From positions 36,054,931 to 36,118,930 of the forward strand of contig CM053326.1 of the NCBI GenBank assembly GCA_028583605.1: a DNA stretch of 64,000 nt. The letters run 5' to 3'. This document shows positions 53,640 to 64,000 of the stretch, one piece after another. The notes beneath the pieces are model-generated. The model had not been told where the DNA came from. It saw only the letters and a program-made list of their open reading frames with translations, and did no database searches. Positions within the stretch are counted from its first letter, which is position 1, and each line of letters starts with the position of its first letter. Both the position numbers and the translations under genes were made by a program. This stretch comes from Dastarcus helophoroides. Lineage: Eukaryota > Arthropoda > Insecta > Coleoptera > Bothrideridae.

Positions 53640-55030
53640 CAGCAACCAGTGATATAGATAAAAATATATCAGAAATATCTCTCCAAATAAAAAAAGTAGT
53701 GATCTCTTCGTGCATTTTAGCTTGTTTCTCACTTAAAATGGCACAGAAGCCACACACAGAACTTCTTTCATTGGATTACACTCTGCAATTATACAATAGG
53801 AAACAAACGTGATACCAAATAATTTATGTATTAGGAAAATACCAAATTTCAGATTTAAGCTCTAGTTCTCTGGCACTGTCCATTCGATTCCAATATATCG
53901 ATCTCTTGATTTACAGGTTTCCGCTGAAATGATTGGTCGCAAATGTTATAATTATGTAGCCCTGAGCGATAGAAAACATTGAAAAACCGATGTCTAAAGT
54001 ACAAGAAACTGTTTATTATTGAGCGCTTCTTCAATTAATTGCCATTGTCCACTATATTGAGTACTAGTTATGTCAATATAACTAATGAAGCGATTAATTG
54101 TTTGCGGAAAGATAATTGTAACATGTCGAGATGAATTAAAAGAGGCGACAGTTTATATCACAATTTTTCAACATAAATTGAAGTCACTTCCACTTCATAA
54201 CAATTCAATTTAAAACTCACACTCGCGAGCTTCCACCTTTGGATTTTTTTCGTAAAAAAATGAACAGTTCAATTACCGCGTTATGTAAATTTGTAGACCA
54301 TCTTAGGGAAGTAATAAAAGACGTAAAACTTTATTGCGTTTTTCATTTTTTAAATTGGTATTTCTATACAGTTATGTATTTAATAATATGTTATGGAGTT
54401 CTCAATATAACCTTGAGTAATAGTTAAATAAATTAATAGATAGCATCCTACGTGCATTCTTTGAAAAATGCATTCTGAATGATTTTATAACCCAAATAGG
54501 TTAGATGATTCTTGATTAGAAGTGTTTTATTAAAGATATTTGACAACTCTTAATTGTCTGCGTTAAAGTGATGAGTTAATCAAGCAATGAGTGCCGATCA
54601 AGACCTGGAACTTTTAACAGTGTATTATTGTTAATAAAAATTTACCAGCAGTAGATGCGTCAAAAATCATTACCATTTATAATAGTGTCGCACACTTTGA
54701 CTATAAATATTACATGTAGCAGTAACACTGCTGAAGTAAATGCTAACGTGATTCATAAACCGTGAAAGGAAGAAAATAAGAAAATTACAATATTATGCAA
54801 GGAGCGAGTATGAAAACAGGGCAATGAATTAGTCAGAATTACCCACTTATCTTTGGAATTAATTGGCATAATAAGTGGTAAATGACCCAGACTAATGGAT
54901 TTGAAATTATAAATATTAAATTTGCAGGCTGTCTCTTTATGTAAACTATCACTGACTGATTTGTAATTTATTTAACACTAGATCGAATGTAAATATTAGG
55001 GCGCCAACATTTCATTATTTATTTCTCTGA
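53640..55030. other. No recognisable feature
   Basis: Unassigned A+T-rich DNA. A 62-codon ORF at 54239-54427 has no motif. Confidence 0.35.
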
Positions 55031-55040
55031 ATTTCTGTAT

Positions 55041-55255
55041 TTATCTGAATATGACAGTTTGGCTATCGAATCACGTTAGAGCAACTGTTAAGTTTTTGAA
55101 TCTTTTTTAGTTAGTATTTTGCTGAAGATGATAGCTTGGCTATTCAAACGTGTTAGAGCAAGTGTTGTGGTGTTTTTAAATCTTTCTTGGTTTCAAGGGA
55201 CCAGATTTGTATAGCAAGTTTTGAAGATAATCAAGGACTAGTCTATTCCACTAAA
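55041..55255 (+). repeat. Tandem pair of family-1 ribozyme repeat relics
   Basis: Two hammerhead-like relics follow each other in the same orientation: 55041-55081 (CTGAATA, GACAG, GAATCACGTTAGAG) and 55118-55158 (CTGAAGA, GATAGC/GCTATT, CAAA for GAAA, ACGTGTTAGAG). The second continues into the full family-1 tail (TTGGTTTCAAGGGACCAG, then GGACTAGTCTATTCCAC at about 55235). Both cores are mutated. The 77-nt spacing is much shorter than a retrozyme monomer. Confidence 0.6.
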
Positions 55256-55259
55256 AAAA

Positions 55260-56248
55260 AAAAAATTCATGATGAGGTCATAGTTTTTTTTGGTTTGATT
55301 GGGTTGCGTTTCGGGTACGTGAGGATCGTACTCTTATGTAAATCGATGTGTACTACATTTTTCTATTTTAAATTCATATTCATGAATAGAATATAACAGG
55401 GTAATAAAATACTTCTCAGCTGTAAACTAACAACCTCTTTAAATACTGAAGATGGGTCAAATGAAGGTGGCTGAATTGTTATGGCACCATGAACCCTTTT
55501 CAATTTAATAGCACCATATACACGTGCTAGTAGGAGAAAATACTATAAGGTCAACTAATTATCATTCGTAAAAATAACAATGCTAGCGGGTTTCAAAGTA
55601 TCTAGATGCAATCGAGAAAGTAATGAATGATATTTAAAGCGTAGGTTGTCAGTAACCACAAGATTGCATCTTAGTCGACGAAACCCACACATTCGATGGT
55701 AATTCTCGGTAAAAGAACTAATGTTGTAAGAGCTATTATTACCTCCAGAAGCGACTCGTTTTGCCAGATAGTCGGATGACATCATCCGAGAGTTTACTTT
55801 TTATTTTGGCATCATCATCGACCACCTAAAAACACCGCATTTTAAACACAACAAACATTGTTGGCACCGTAACGTAATGGTTGTTTGTTTAAAATGCGTA
55901 ACTTAATTTTAGAAGAATAATTAGTGCAGCTTTCTCAACATTTAAGTAGGGAACTTTCGATTGTACATACTTTTTTATTTGTTGTTGAATTTTTTTTAAC
56001 AATAATAAAAGATCTTTACCAGACCGCGAACATCATGGTGCTACAACCAAATAAATTAGTCGTCATTTCTAACTTAATAATATTGTTCTTTTATAAGCGT
56101 TACTAGTTGCAATCATGCTCAACCAAGAACTAATCAATGAAATCATGTTCAGCGAAATAAATTTTTTGTAAAGGGACCAATTAGTTTATTTAGTTCTAAA
56201 ATCAGTTCGTTCTGACCAGAAGTATCAGTTTTATTCTTTTTTTCTTTT
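55260..56248. other. No recognisable feature
   Basis: Unassigned DNA. A homopolymer A run ends the repeat at 55252-55264. No coding similarity. Confidence 0.35.
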
Positions 56249-56249
56249 T

Positions 56250-56430
56250 AGTTTAGTGGAAAGGACTGGTCCTTGGTTATCTTCAAACATTGGTATACAA
56301 ATCTTGTCTCCATGAAACCAAGAGAGATTAGAAAACAACTAGCTCTTATGCCTTTCTATAGCCAAATTATCATCTTTTTTTTCTGAAGATGTTTTGGGTG
56401 TTTCGATCTTTCTTGGTTTCAGGGGATAAG
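56250..56430. repeat. Inverted pair of family-1 ribozyme repeat fragments
   Basis: 56255-56370 is a family-1 unit on the minus strand (GGAAAGGACTGGTCCTTGG at one end). 56385-56430 is a plus-strand fragment (CTGAAGATG, then TTTCTTGGTTTCAGGGGATA). The hammerhead core is destroyed in both. Confidence 0.55.
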
Positions 56431-56434
56431 ACTT

Positions 56435-58300
56435 AATGATTTTTCAGAAGTATCATAACTATATTATCGGGTCAACGCTGAAAAATTGTAATATCTTTGC
56501 TTTGTGTAATATCAGGGTGAGATCAGGAATCGAATTTAATCAGGTCTTATTTTAGATGGAAAAATCGTAAATATTAAATTTGGCAGTTTGACCAACAAGA
56601 CGAAGATTTTATGTACGTAGGACGAAGGGTAAAATTTATAGAACTGCAAAATTCTTTGATGTATTCGGAGACAAACAGTCCAAAATATATTTTGGTTTCT
56701 TCTGCAGAAATATAGGCCAAATGCTGGTAATATATTGCACATTAAACATGCGCTTAAAACTTTTAATAGATCGCTAAATATATTAACACTGATGGCAGCA
56801 GATTACAAAATAGAATAAATTTATGTGTTCAACTGAAGGATCGTTATTACTGTCCATTTCCTTTATTGTAGGCAGTTATTGCGCAATGTAAGTCAAGGAC
56901 TCAATCTCATTAGAAATACATAGTTCAAAACAGAGTTTTATAGAGGTTATAAATATACCTTATATGAATATATTAAACAATGACTACTGTCTATGACTCC
57001 AAATACACCAAGAACTGGAGTGGCCCAAGCCTGCTAGAGGGGCTTGTACCTGTAGTCATTTCTTTAGAGGGGATCATTAATTTAAAAGGGCAATAAAAAA
57101 TAGTAAATCTATACTGTTTCACATAAATAAGCTTCTAGTTTGTTGTGAAATTTAAACCAACCTTTATTGTAGGCTTCTTAAAATGCTGTCTAGATTTAAA
57201 ACCAGTTTCCCCACCAAAAATTAAGTGATTAGCATGACACTATATAGTATCATGAGTAACAACTATGTTGCCTTTATTTTGGAGATCGTTTGGCAGAAAT
57301 GTTTAGACTAGGAGTTGCCCAACTAAATTCTGTGGCCCAAATAATTGTAGGTTTAAATTTGGAATTTTGGAAGAGACACAAATTTATTGTCATTTTTTGT
57401 TATCACTGTCATTTGTACAGAACTAAATAAATAAACTAATCTTTTATGCTAGCTTTTATTCACCTTGAACTTATCGGTTTTCATGCGTTGGTTCCAGGAT
57501 TGTAAAACCTCATTTAAATCACGCAAGTTTGAAACCTCAAGTTGTTGTTGACGGCATATGCATTTAGCTTGTTACCTTCTTGCAAATGCGTACAAAATTA
57601 CCAAACAAAGCTACTTTTGTTATTAAAGTTTCGAACATTTCCATGTAGAAAGTCTACTCCCCGGATAGATAGAGATCAAAACGATGCTTTATATAATAGC
57701 CAGATAAAATCGTTACTTTTGGCGTCCGAGTAGAACTCGTCGCACAATGCAACGAAATCCACGACCTAGTTCATAATTTTCAACTAAAATAGACGCGCTG
57801 TTTCGACTTCCTCAATTTTCATAGTCTGTTAATTAGGTGGCGTTGTATTTTATCAAAACGTCACGTCATGTTTTCATTTTGAAGTGCTTTTAAAAGACGT
57901 TCACTTAGGCAAACTCTTAAATCGTCTTAAATTGTTTAATATGAGCTAGTTGACATGTCAAAATAAACATGTAATTCAATTTAAAATGTAAAGATGGTAC
58001 ATTATTCAAGGAACGTCCGAATGTTATGTTTGAAGGATAAGTATTTCAAGGAGGCTTATGATTTTCCGTTAAAGCTTTCATTTGTAGAGAGCCTCTGAAT
58101 AAAATCTTAAGATTACACATACATGATTTTACCACTTTAACGTTAATTGAATCAATCAACGATTCAAATAATAATAGTTAAAGGTACTTAAAATTTCAGT
58201 CCATATTTAGGTTTAAACTGGAATTTTGCGATTTTTTTTTCTAAAAACGTTCCTAGTGTAATAGAAATTAGACTTTCTAGACATTTTTACTTTTTTCGAA
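56435..58300. other. No recognisable feature
   Basis: Unassigned DNA. The only structure noticed is a small palindrome near 57234-57255 (CATGACACTATATAGTATCATG). Confidence 0.35.
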
Positions 58301-58319
58301 AGAGTGACCATTTCGGCTA

Positions 58320-58380
58320 ACCATCAGTCGATTAGCTACCTATGATCCTTTACTACATGTTTAAGGGCTGACTGGTGCAA
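58320..58380 (+). repeat. Family-3 ribozyme repeat, body fragment
   Basis: GATTAGCTACCTATGATCC and TTTAAGGGCTG match the family-3 body at 18308-18350 and the relics at 13630 and 23380. The hammerhead part is not included. Confidence 0.5.
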
Positions 58381-58473
58381 TGTACGAGTATTATCCTATT
58401 TACAGAACGCTTAAGTACAGCTACAGGATATACTTCTTTCGGGATTGGACCGTGTCAAAGAACTACTAAAAGT

Positions 58474-58516
58474 GTTAGACGTTTCGCCCACCATCGTAGG
58501 GGGCTTCTTCAGGAAC
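58474..58516 (-). ncRNA. Hammerhead-like motif, family 2 (intact core boxes)
   Basis: On the minus strand: GTTC, CTGAAGA, extra A, stem II GCCC/GGGC (plus CC/GG across a bulge), GAAA, palindrome ACGT, C, then TAAC. Three of four stem I pairs form. The best family-2 copy in the window. Confidence 0.6.
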
Positions 58517-59011
58517 AAAGAAAAGAAACAATAAATGAAAAGAGGAATATGGGGGAATATGCAAAAATAAAAGAATGAAAAGGACAATTTCAAAACATCA
58601 GAGCACGGTAACTCAGTATGTTCACTATACTAGAGGCGAAACTTTTCTGAATTGAAAATTGGTACAAAGGATAAGAAAGTTTAGACAGAAGAGCACGGTA
58701 ACTCAGTATGTCCACCATACCAGAGGCGAAACTCTTCTGAAGAAGAATTGAAAATTGGTACAAAGGATGAGAAAGTTTAGACAGAAGAGCACGGTATCTC
58801 AGAGGTGAAACATTTCTTCAGAAGAGTTACCGTGCTCTTCTGTCTAAACTTTTTTATCCTTTGTACCAATTTTCAATTCAGAAGAGTTTCGTCTCTGGTA
58901 TGGTGGACATACTGAGTTACCGTGCTCTGATGTTTTGAAATTGGCCTTTTTATTCTTTCATTTTTGCATATTCCCCCATATTCCTCTTTTCATTTATTGT
59001 TTCTTTTCTTT

Positions 59012-59053
59012 GTTCTTGAAGAACCCCCTACGATGATGGGTGAATCGTCGAAC
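59012..59053 (+). ncRNA. Hammerhead-like relic, family 2
   Basis: Plus-strand partner of 58474-58516 with TTGAAGA for CTGAAGA and GAAT for GAAA, so inactive. Confidence 0.5.
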
Positions 59054-59149
59054 ACTTTTAGTAGTTCTTTGACACGGCCCAATTCCGGAAGAAATTTATC
59101 CTGCACTGACTCTGGCCGTGGAAGCCTTCGTTTTGAGGCTTAGTACAGC

Positions 59150-59350
59150 TATCCCACAGTTTCTTTTACAAACCGATAGGTGACCCTCTATTTAGGAATT
59201 GCCTGGAAGAAGTCCATTCATTTCTAAGTGTATTTTATCTTTTGTCATTCCAGTTGAATATGCCAAAATGACGAGATTTAGTTAGATGAAAACGGGTCTT
59301 TCATTCTCAAAACTCTGAATCTAATAAATATTTAAACCTAATTCGTCTGC
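59150..59350 (+). repeat. Family-3 ribozyme repeat relic
   Basis: Contains the family-3 hammerhead region in decayed form on the plus strand (AAATGACGAGATTTAG, then GAAAACGGGTCTTT, CAAAACTCTGAATCTAATAA, AACCTAATTCGTCTGCACAT), corresponding to 18140-18220. C3 of the core is lost. Confidence 0.55.
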
Positions 59351-60685
59351 ACATTACGAAATTCAGTCCTTAAATTGGAAGTTTATATTCTAATCTCCAA
59401 ATTTGGATTCTACACTCGTAAATCCTGATTTCAGTCTCTGCCAATGAAATCCTTTTTCGAGAGTAGTTTGATTTTAACCTCGAATCGTCCACTTGAGAGA
59501 CTTTACAGTAAAACTTCAAGAATATTTTTATTAGAATTTCGACTTTATAACACCTAAGTTTCACTTCCAAAAATTTTAAACAATTCAACTTTAAACTCCA
59601 TTTTTCGACTTAAGTATAAAATGTCTCCTTTACTTCAAAGTCTTCACAAATTTTCACAATTTAATTTTGTCACCACAACACACAATTCTCTCATATTATC
59701 TGTTCTCCAGTGAATTAAAAATGTTCAAATTACTCCACTTTGCAAGTCATCTGTCATCCGCAAGAATTGATGATTACAATGAGCTACTCGCAGCAATAAA
59801 GTAAAATTGTTTACTTTGTAAGCATAGGACTTAAAAAGGAAACACTTTTCCCTTCAAATAAGGCACAAATTGTAGACAACCATGGTTATCAAAATTACTA
59901 AAGTAGGCGATGATCTAACGAGATTACAAGCTTGTTCGGAAGGTGGATTCGTTAATGCAAAAAATAAAAATACAAGGTCGATTACTAAACACCACATTAC
60001 ATCATCGAATTAACATTTAAATGGCTATTAACCGTATAATAAATCAGTCTAAAAATATAATGATACAAATGAAAACATGACAACAAATTTAACTTATGCG
60101 CTTGTTTGGATTAAAATTGCAAAATTCACATCTAACGTATGCTGTGCAAGTGTCCGAGTACCATAAACAATATTGGTCTCACAGTTATGAACATCGTATT
60201 GTTGGCATGACAGCTCAGATAAAAGGTACTTTGAAATGTAAGTCAATGATTAGAATCACGAAATAAGTAAGTTAATGATAAAAATTGCGAAATAAATATG
60301 TTTTTTTTGAAGTCAAAACTTTAGGCGTCTTAAGCGATTTTGGAAAGGGGGTAGACTTATGGTTTCAGCGTTATTATCACGGGTAACCATCACGCGTTAC
60401 CAACATGCTCTATTGTTAACATTAGAGAATGTTTGGTAAAGAATGTAAAGCTTATGTGTAAATGATTTCATTATCAATAAGTAATAGATTCGTTTCAGAC
60501 GATTACAAGCATCCAAACCACAAATATAAAAAGTCTGACAGCATTTATTTTAAAATATTTCCAATAATCTAACTTGTTTACTAATGTGGGTTCGAACTAC
60601 GCTTCATAAACATTGTTATTTCCTAATTTTAAGTTTTTATTTTTGTCGACAACCCCCAAGACCGCCAAATTTTTTTCCTTTTATG
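59351..60685. other. A+T-rich filler, then nothing recognisable
   Basis: 59351-59700 resembles one (T-rich) half of the degenerate filler. The rest is unassigned. Confidence 0.35.
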
Positions 60686-60689
60686 TGGT

Positions 60690-60860
60690 GTTCTGGATTC
60701 TGGATTTTGGGTGGGTTGCCTAAAAATTTCAGGCCATCACTAAGGCATCTCCTTTGTGTTATGCCTGTGATTGAGACGTCCTTGGTTATTCATTCAGTCA
60801 CCCAATCTTGTTGAAGAACATCCTTTGGATGCGCCTCTCTCAAAGTGGCCACACTATGCC
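60690..60860 (-). repeat. 3' end fragment of the 30650-31290 non-LTR family
   Basis: On the minus strand it reads GCGCATCCAAAGGATGTTC, AACAAGATTGGGTGACTGAA and ATAACCAAGGACGTCTC, matching 31090-31170 (ACATCCAAGGGACGTTC, AACAAGGTTGGGTGGCTGAA, TGACCAAGGACAGCCTC). It covers the last codons and the start of the 3' UTR. The 76-codon plus ORF is a shadow. Confidence 0.7.
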
Positions 60861-60869
60861 TTTATTTGG

Positions 60870-62220
60870 TGTAATCAGTTTAGCGAAATTAAGAACGTGT
60901 CAAGGAATACAATGCTTCAGTCTAAAAATTGAAAAAAAAAAATATATATAATAAAAAAGAGGTATAGTCTGTTGGGGAAATATTTAATGGTCTTTAATCA
61001 ATGGTAGGCGCGAACCTTTCCAAATTTCTGCGATTGATGCTTTAAATTATGTCTGTGATAACAGAAGAGGATCCAATAACTCGATGTTCAACGTAGTTAT
61101 TGCTAAATGCTTTAAATGATCAAATAGTACTAATATTTAATGGTCTTTAATCGATGTTTCCCAGAATATTGGTACTTTTTCAATTTAGAAAAAATATTTT
61201 ACCGACATCTGAAAGTCAATAACACTTAAAACTGCTTATTAAGACAAAAAAAAAGATGTTGAAGGAACCAAAAAGCAAAATTTATGGTTTTCAATTTCCC
61301 AATCTTAACTGATACTTATGTTCTCTGCTTGTTGTTCTCTGATGCGAAAAAGATCTGATCTAAAATGTTCGACATTTTGTCTAACATCGTACGGGATTTC
61401 AAAGAAGGGTTCCTCCCCTTGATTGCTTAAATTATTCTGTTAGGTTTTATTTGGTGAGTTTTTATTGCTAGAAGAAGGGTTAGTGGGCGAAACGTCGAAG
61501 ATCTAGTTAAACAGTTCCTTGATGGTGTCCAGCCCTAGAAAATGTTTTAAATAAGTTCATGAAGCAATAGACCAAGTATCTAAAGATAAATATTTTGTTT
61601 TGAAAAATGGTCAGTTATTGGAAACACTAATTTAAATTGTAATTTATGTATTGACATAAAATAAATGGTTGACAGTAGTACAGTACAGTAATAAAGACCT
61701 GACATCTTTATCTACCGACTAATAAATACCTATTAAACCAGGTCATCGGACAACAAATGTACCATAAAACATAAATATTATATGCATGAACTAATGATGT
61801 AACGTAGCGAGTGCATGATTATAACTTCAGGCATTGGCCTGTCTTGGTACGATTCAACCTTCCAACAAATCAAATTACCTGTGCCGACCTTCTATGACGT
61901 TTGCTTGTTATTTAACCACCTTAATTTAACACCCTTCAACCACCCACGCCCATCACTATAATAATTGTGCAACTCATTTTGGATTTGTTTACTGGAGCAT
62001 AGCCTACTAATTATAGACTTGTTGGGAATTTACGAACATTAATTAGATAGGCGTAAAGCCAACCCTTCTTTCTATAACTCAATAACGCCTGTCAGGAAAC
62101 GAAGTATTGTTATCAAAAATTCTGACAATAAAATAGTGTTACGTGTTAAGTTCGATTATAAATAAGGTGTGAATTTAAATTAAGATATTTAAACTAAGAA
62201 ACATAACGTAATACAACAAT
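60870..62220. other. Unassigned, with one small ribozyme-like relic
   Basis: 61468-61505 (plus) reads CTAGAAGAAGGG, GTGGGCGAAACGTCGAAG, similar to the family-2 hammerhead but with a broken first box. The downstream CAGTTCCTTGATGGTGTCCA parallels AGTTCTTTGACACGGTCCA of family 2, so this is a diverged PLE terminus. The rest shows nothing. Confidence 0.4.
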
Positions 62221-62274
62221 AACGTGAATCAATTAGCTAATATTGAATGAATGAATCACAATGGGGTAGTGCGT

Positions 62275-62700
62275 CTATTTATATTCTGTTTTGGGACGTT
62301 TCCACCTCAGGAAATTACCTAATATGTCTGTTGAGGGTGTTTTCGATCCGTTTCTTAGGAGCAAAATGTTGTGGCTGGTTTCGACCCGTTTCGTAGGACC
62401 AAAATGTGTTGTTTGTTTTAATTTTAAGTCGGGTTGTAAGGCCGACTTTTGTAAATCTGGGTTTCCTCTCACTATTCGGGGATTGTATGGTTTATTAAAC
62501 GTTGTTTTTGCTTTTGCGAAGGACCACTACACTCGCGGTAGACGAAATAAAAAAAAAGAGGTTGGTTTATTAACGCGGTTTATTGTTCACTCTTCGGAGG
62601 TTGCTTGGTTTCTCTCATTATACTTGTTGGCTACTGCCCTTAAATAAAATTTACGATCCCTTGTGACAGGGCCAAGCAAGAAAACTGGAGTAGGGCGACC
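62275..62700 (-). other. Compositionally distinct block; possible LTR-element leader
   Basis: The plus strand is strongly G/T-rich and open on both strands (118 codons plus, 65 codons minus). On the minus strand TTTTGGTCCTACGAAACGGG and TTTTGCTCCTAAGAAACGG repeat a motif that recalls the TTTGGTCCTTCGAACCGGA segment downstream of the 5' LTR in some BEL/Pao and Gypsy elements. No LTR pair or gag motif was identified. Confidence 0.2.
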
Positions 62701-64000
62701 GACAGGTATATACAAAAACATCGGAACAATGTCCTATAATAAACGGTGTGGTCAGGACATGTACACCTTCACATGAGTCAGTTACTTTTGCCTTTATAGT
62801 TGTAAACTTATTTCTTTCAGAAAATAAGATGGCATATATGACATATATTTAAAAATGACAAAGTTTACTAGACAAAACTCCTTAAATTTTACATGGAACA
62901 GCTAAACTAGGCAGGAAGCAGGTGGCTGCATTTCTAGCTTAAATATCAATGCATTCAAATCCCTTTATGTGTGAAGTGAATTGTTGTGCATGAATATGGG
63001 AAATATTTTTATGGCATATTACTAAAATACCTTCTATTTTAATGCAAACACAGACAAAAACCATTCGTTTCCACAGGTGTAAAATGGAATCCTAAAATAA
63101 CAAGGAATTGGGTTATTATAATCATATTAACAATAAAATTGCATCAAAAAGAACACCGTGAAATGGAATAAGTATTTGATTTAGGTAAAACAAAATAACA
63201 CTTTGAATTAACATGCCATACCGGAAATAAATAAACAGCTAATTAAGCAGCAATTATATCTTTGCGAAAAAAAATATATTTAAATAATAGTTAAGAGATC
63301 TCAATTATTTTTGTTATTGACATCGGAAAAAGCAATCTTATCAAAGGGGCTGCAATTCAAGACAATCTGAAAATCTATATAATCCAAAAAACGTAAAGGC
63401 TGCATGAGTAGCTTTGCACAATTCCAAATAAGGATTTTATCTGTTGCTATTTAATTACTTCTATGGCGGTGGCAAGCTATAATATTTTAATGTTGATGTT
63501 TGCACTGTTCTTATGATTGCCATTCGGCTCGCATTAGGCTTTTTAGTTGTTATTAAATTCTCAATACTACCTTGACTCCTTGTACATGTATTTTGCACAT
63601 ATGTTATTGTGTTGTGCTGTTGTAAGTGCATTCATAAACGTTTAATAGCTTTTCAATATCAATACTTTTCACTTCGACTGTTATTTTGCTATGTGCCATG
63701 CAACAGTATTAAAAAGTGGATCAAGACTATAAACTCTTCATATGAGAGATTTTATAATGTAATTATTATTATATGCCAACATACTCATTAACCCGTTTTT
63801 AACAAAGCATGAAATTTTTTATGAGTTTGCAATCATGCAATGAAAATTCTGTATATATCTTCTCTATTGCTTTGATTAATGCGAACATATATGAAATCCA
63901 CTTCTTGAGAATTTTCATTCTTAACAAAACTTCTCACCTTTAATTTGATCTTACTGAAGAAGTTGTTATGAAAATTAATAACTATTTCAGTACATTGAAT
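62701..64000. other. No recognisable feature
   Basis: Unassigned A+T-rich DNA to the end of the window. Confidence 0.35.

Larger units (their letters stand above)
58417..59137. repeat. Head-to-head palindrome of family-2 PLE termini
   Basis: 58417-58805 is the 3' UTR/terminus of a family-2 PLE on the minus strand; 58815-59137 is the same segment on the plus strand. Both contain copies of the roughly 105-bp UTR repeat (GAGCACGGTAACTCAGTATG and its complement), the hammerhead-like motif and the outer terminal sequence. They meet near 58810. Each arm resembles 46480-46865. The arrangement can be a single inverted-terminus insertion or the remains of two elements. Confidence 0.8.

Noticed and set aside
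58570..58800. Repeated GAGCACGGTAACTCAGTATG units suggesting a CRISPR-like array
   Set aside because: Unit is about 105 bp with no unique spacers, and it is explained as the 3' UTR tandem repeat of family-2 PLEs in a eukaryotic genome.
62291..62647. 118-codon plus ORF as a candidate host gene
   Set aside because: No domain, strong strand composition bias and an overlapping open minus frame. I keep only a weak LTR-leader suggestion.

Overview
The window looks like intergenic, repeat-dominated DNA from an arthropod, probably an insect. It is very A+T rich, I found no convincing host protein-coding exon and no RNA polymerase III gene, and almost everything recognisable is a transposable element (TE) relic. 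Penelope-like elements (PLEs: reverse transcriptase plus GIY-YIG endonuclease), CR1/Jockey-group non-LTR retrotransposons, mariner, hAT, a PIF/Harbinger MITE and a weak P-element-like fragment are all present. A hymenopteran such as a gall wasp or parasitoid is my guess, but nothing here proves it.

Layout. 1-880: A+T-rich fold-back filler. 2257-5258: a complete non-autonomous hAT element with an 8-bp target duplication. 6170-7500: a dead PLE (family 1). 7872-26194: a large direct tandem duplication (copy A about 8.4 kb, copy B about 9.9 kb), each copy ending in a family-2 PLE; copy B is longer mainly because it gained three insertions that copy A lacks. 26830-31690: decayed non-LTR pieces, a ribozyme-bearing repeat and a mariner relic. 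31700-39220: mostly unassigned DNA with a tandem repeat near 35.4 kb and a G+C-richer block near 33.2 kb. 39222-42690: a fairly young non-LTR reverse transcriptase flanked by oppositely oriented ribozyme repeats. 44040-46865: a non-LTR 3' end and a PLE 3' end. 48078-48831: an internally deleted mariner. 50749-53626: a second complete non-autonomous hAT. 55041-59350: more ribozyme-bearing PLE debris, including a head-to-head palindrome. 60690-64000: sparse fragments.

The common thread is self-cleaving-ribozyme-like sequence. I can fold hammerhead-like motifs of at least four families, each with an extremely short palindromic helix III (ACGCGT, ACGT, ACCGGT, ACTAGT), the form described for PLEs and for small non-autonomous retrozymes. 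The best case is the 1015-bp insertion at 17601-18615. It has no long ORF, contains three hammerhead motifs, has two direct copies spaced 378 nt from predicted cleavage site to cleavage site, and is flanked by an 11-bp target duplication with an empty site in copy A. It looks like a recently mobile retrozyme that inserted as a head-to-head multimer.
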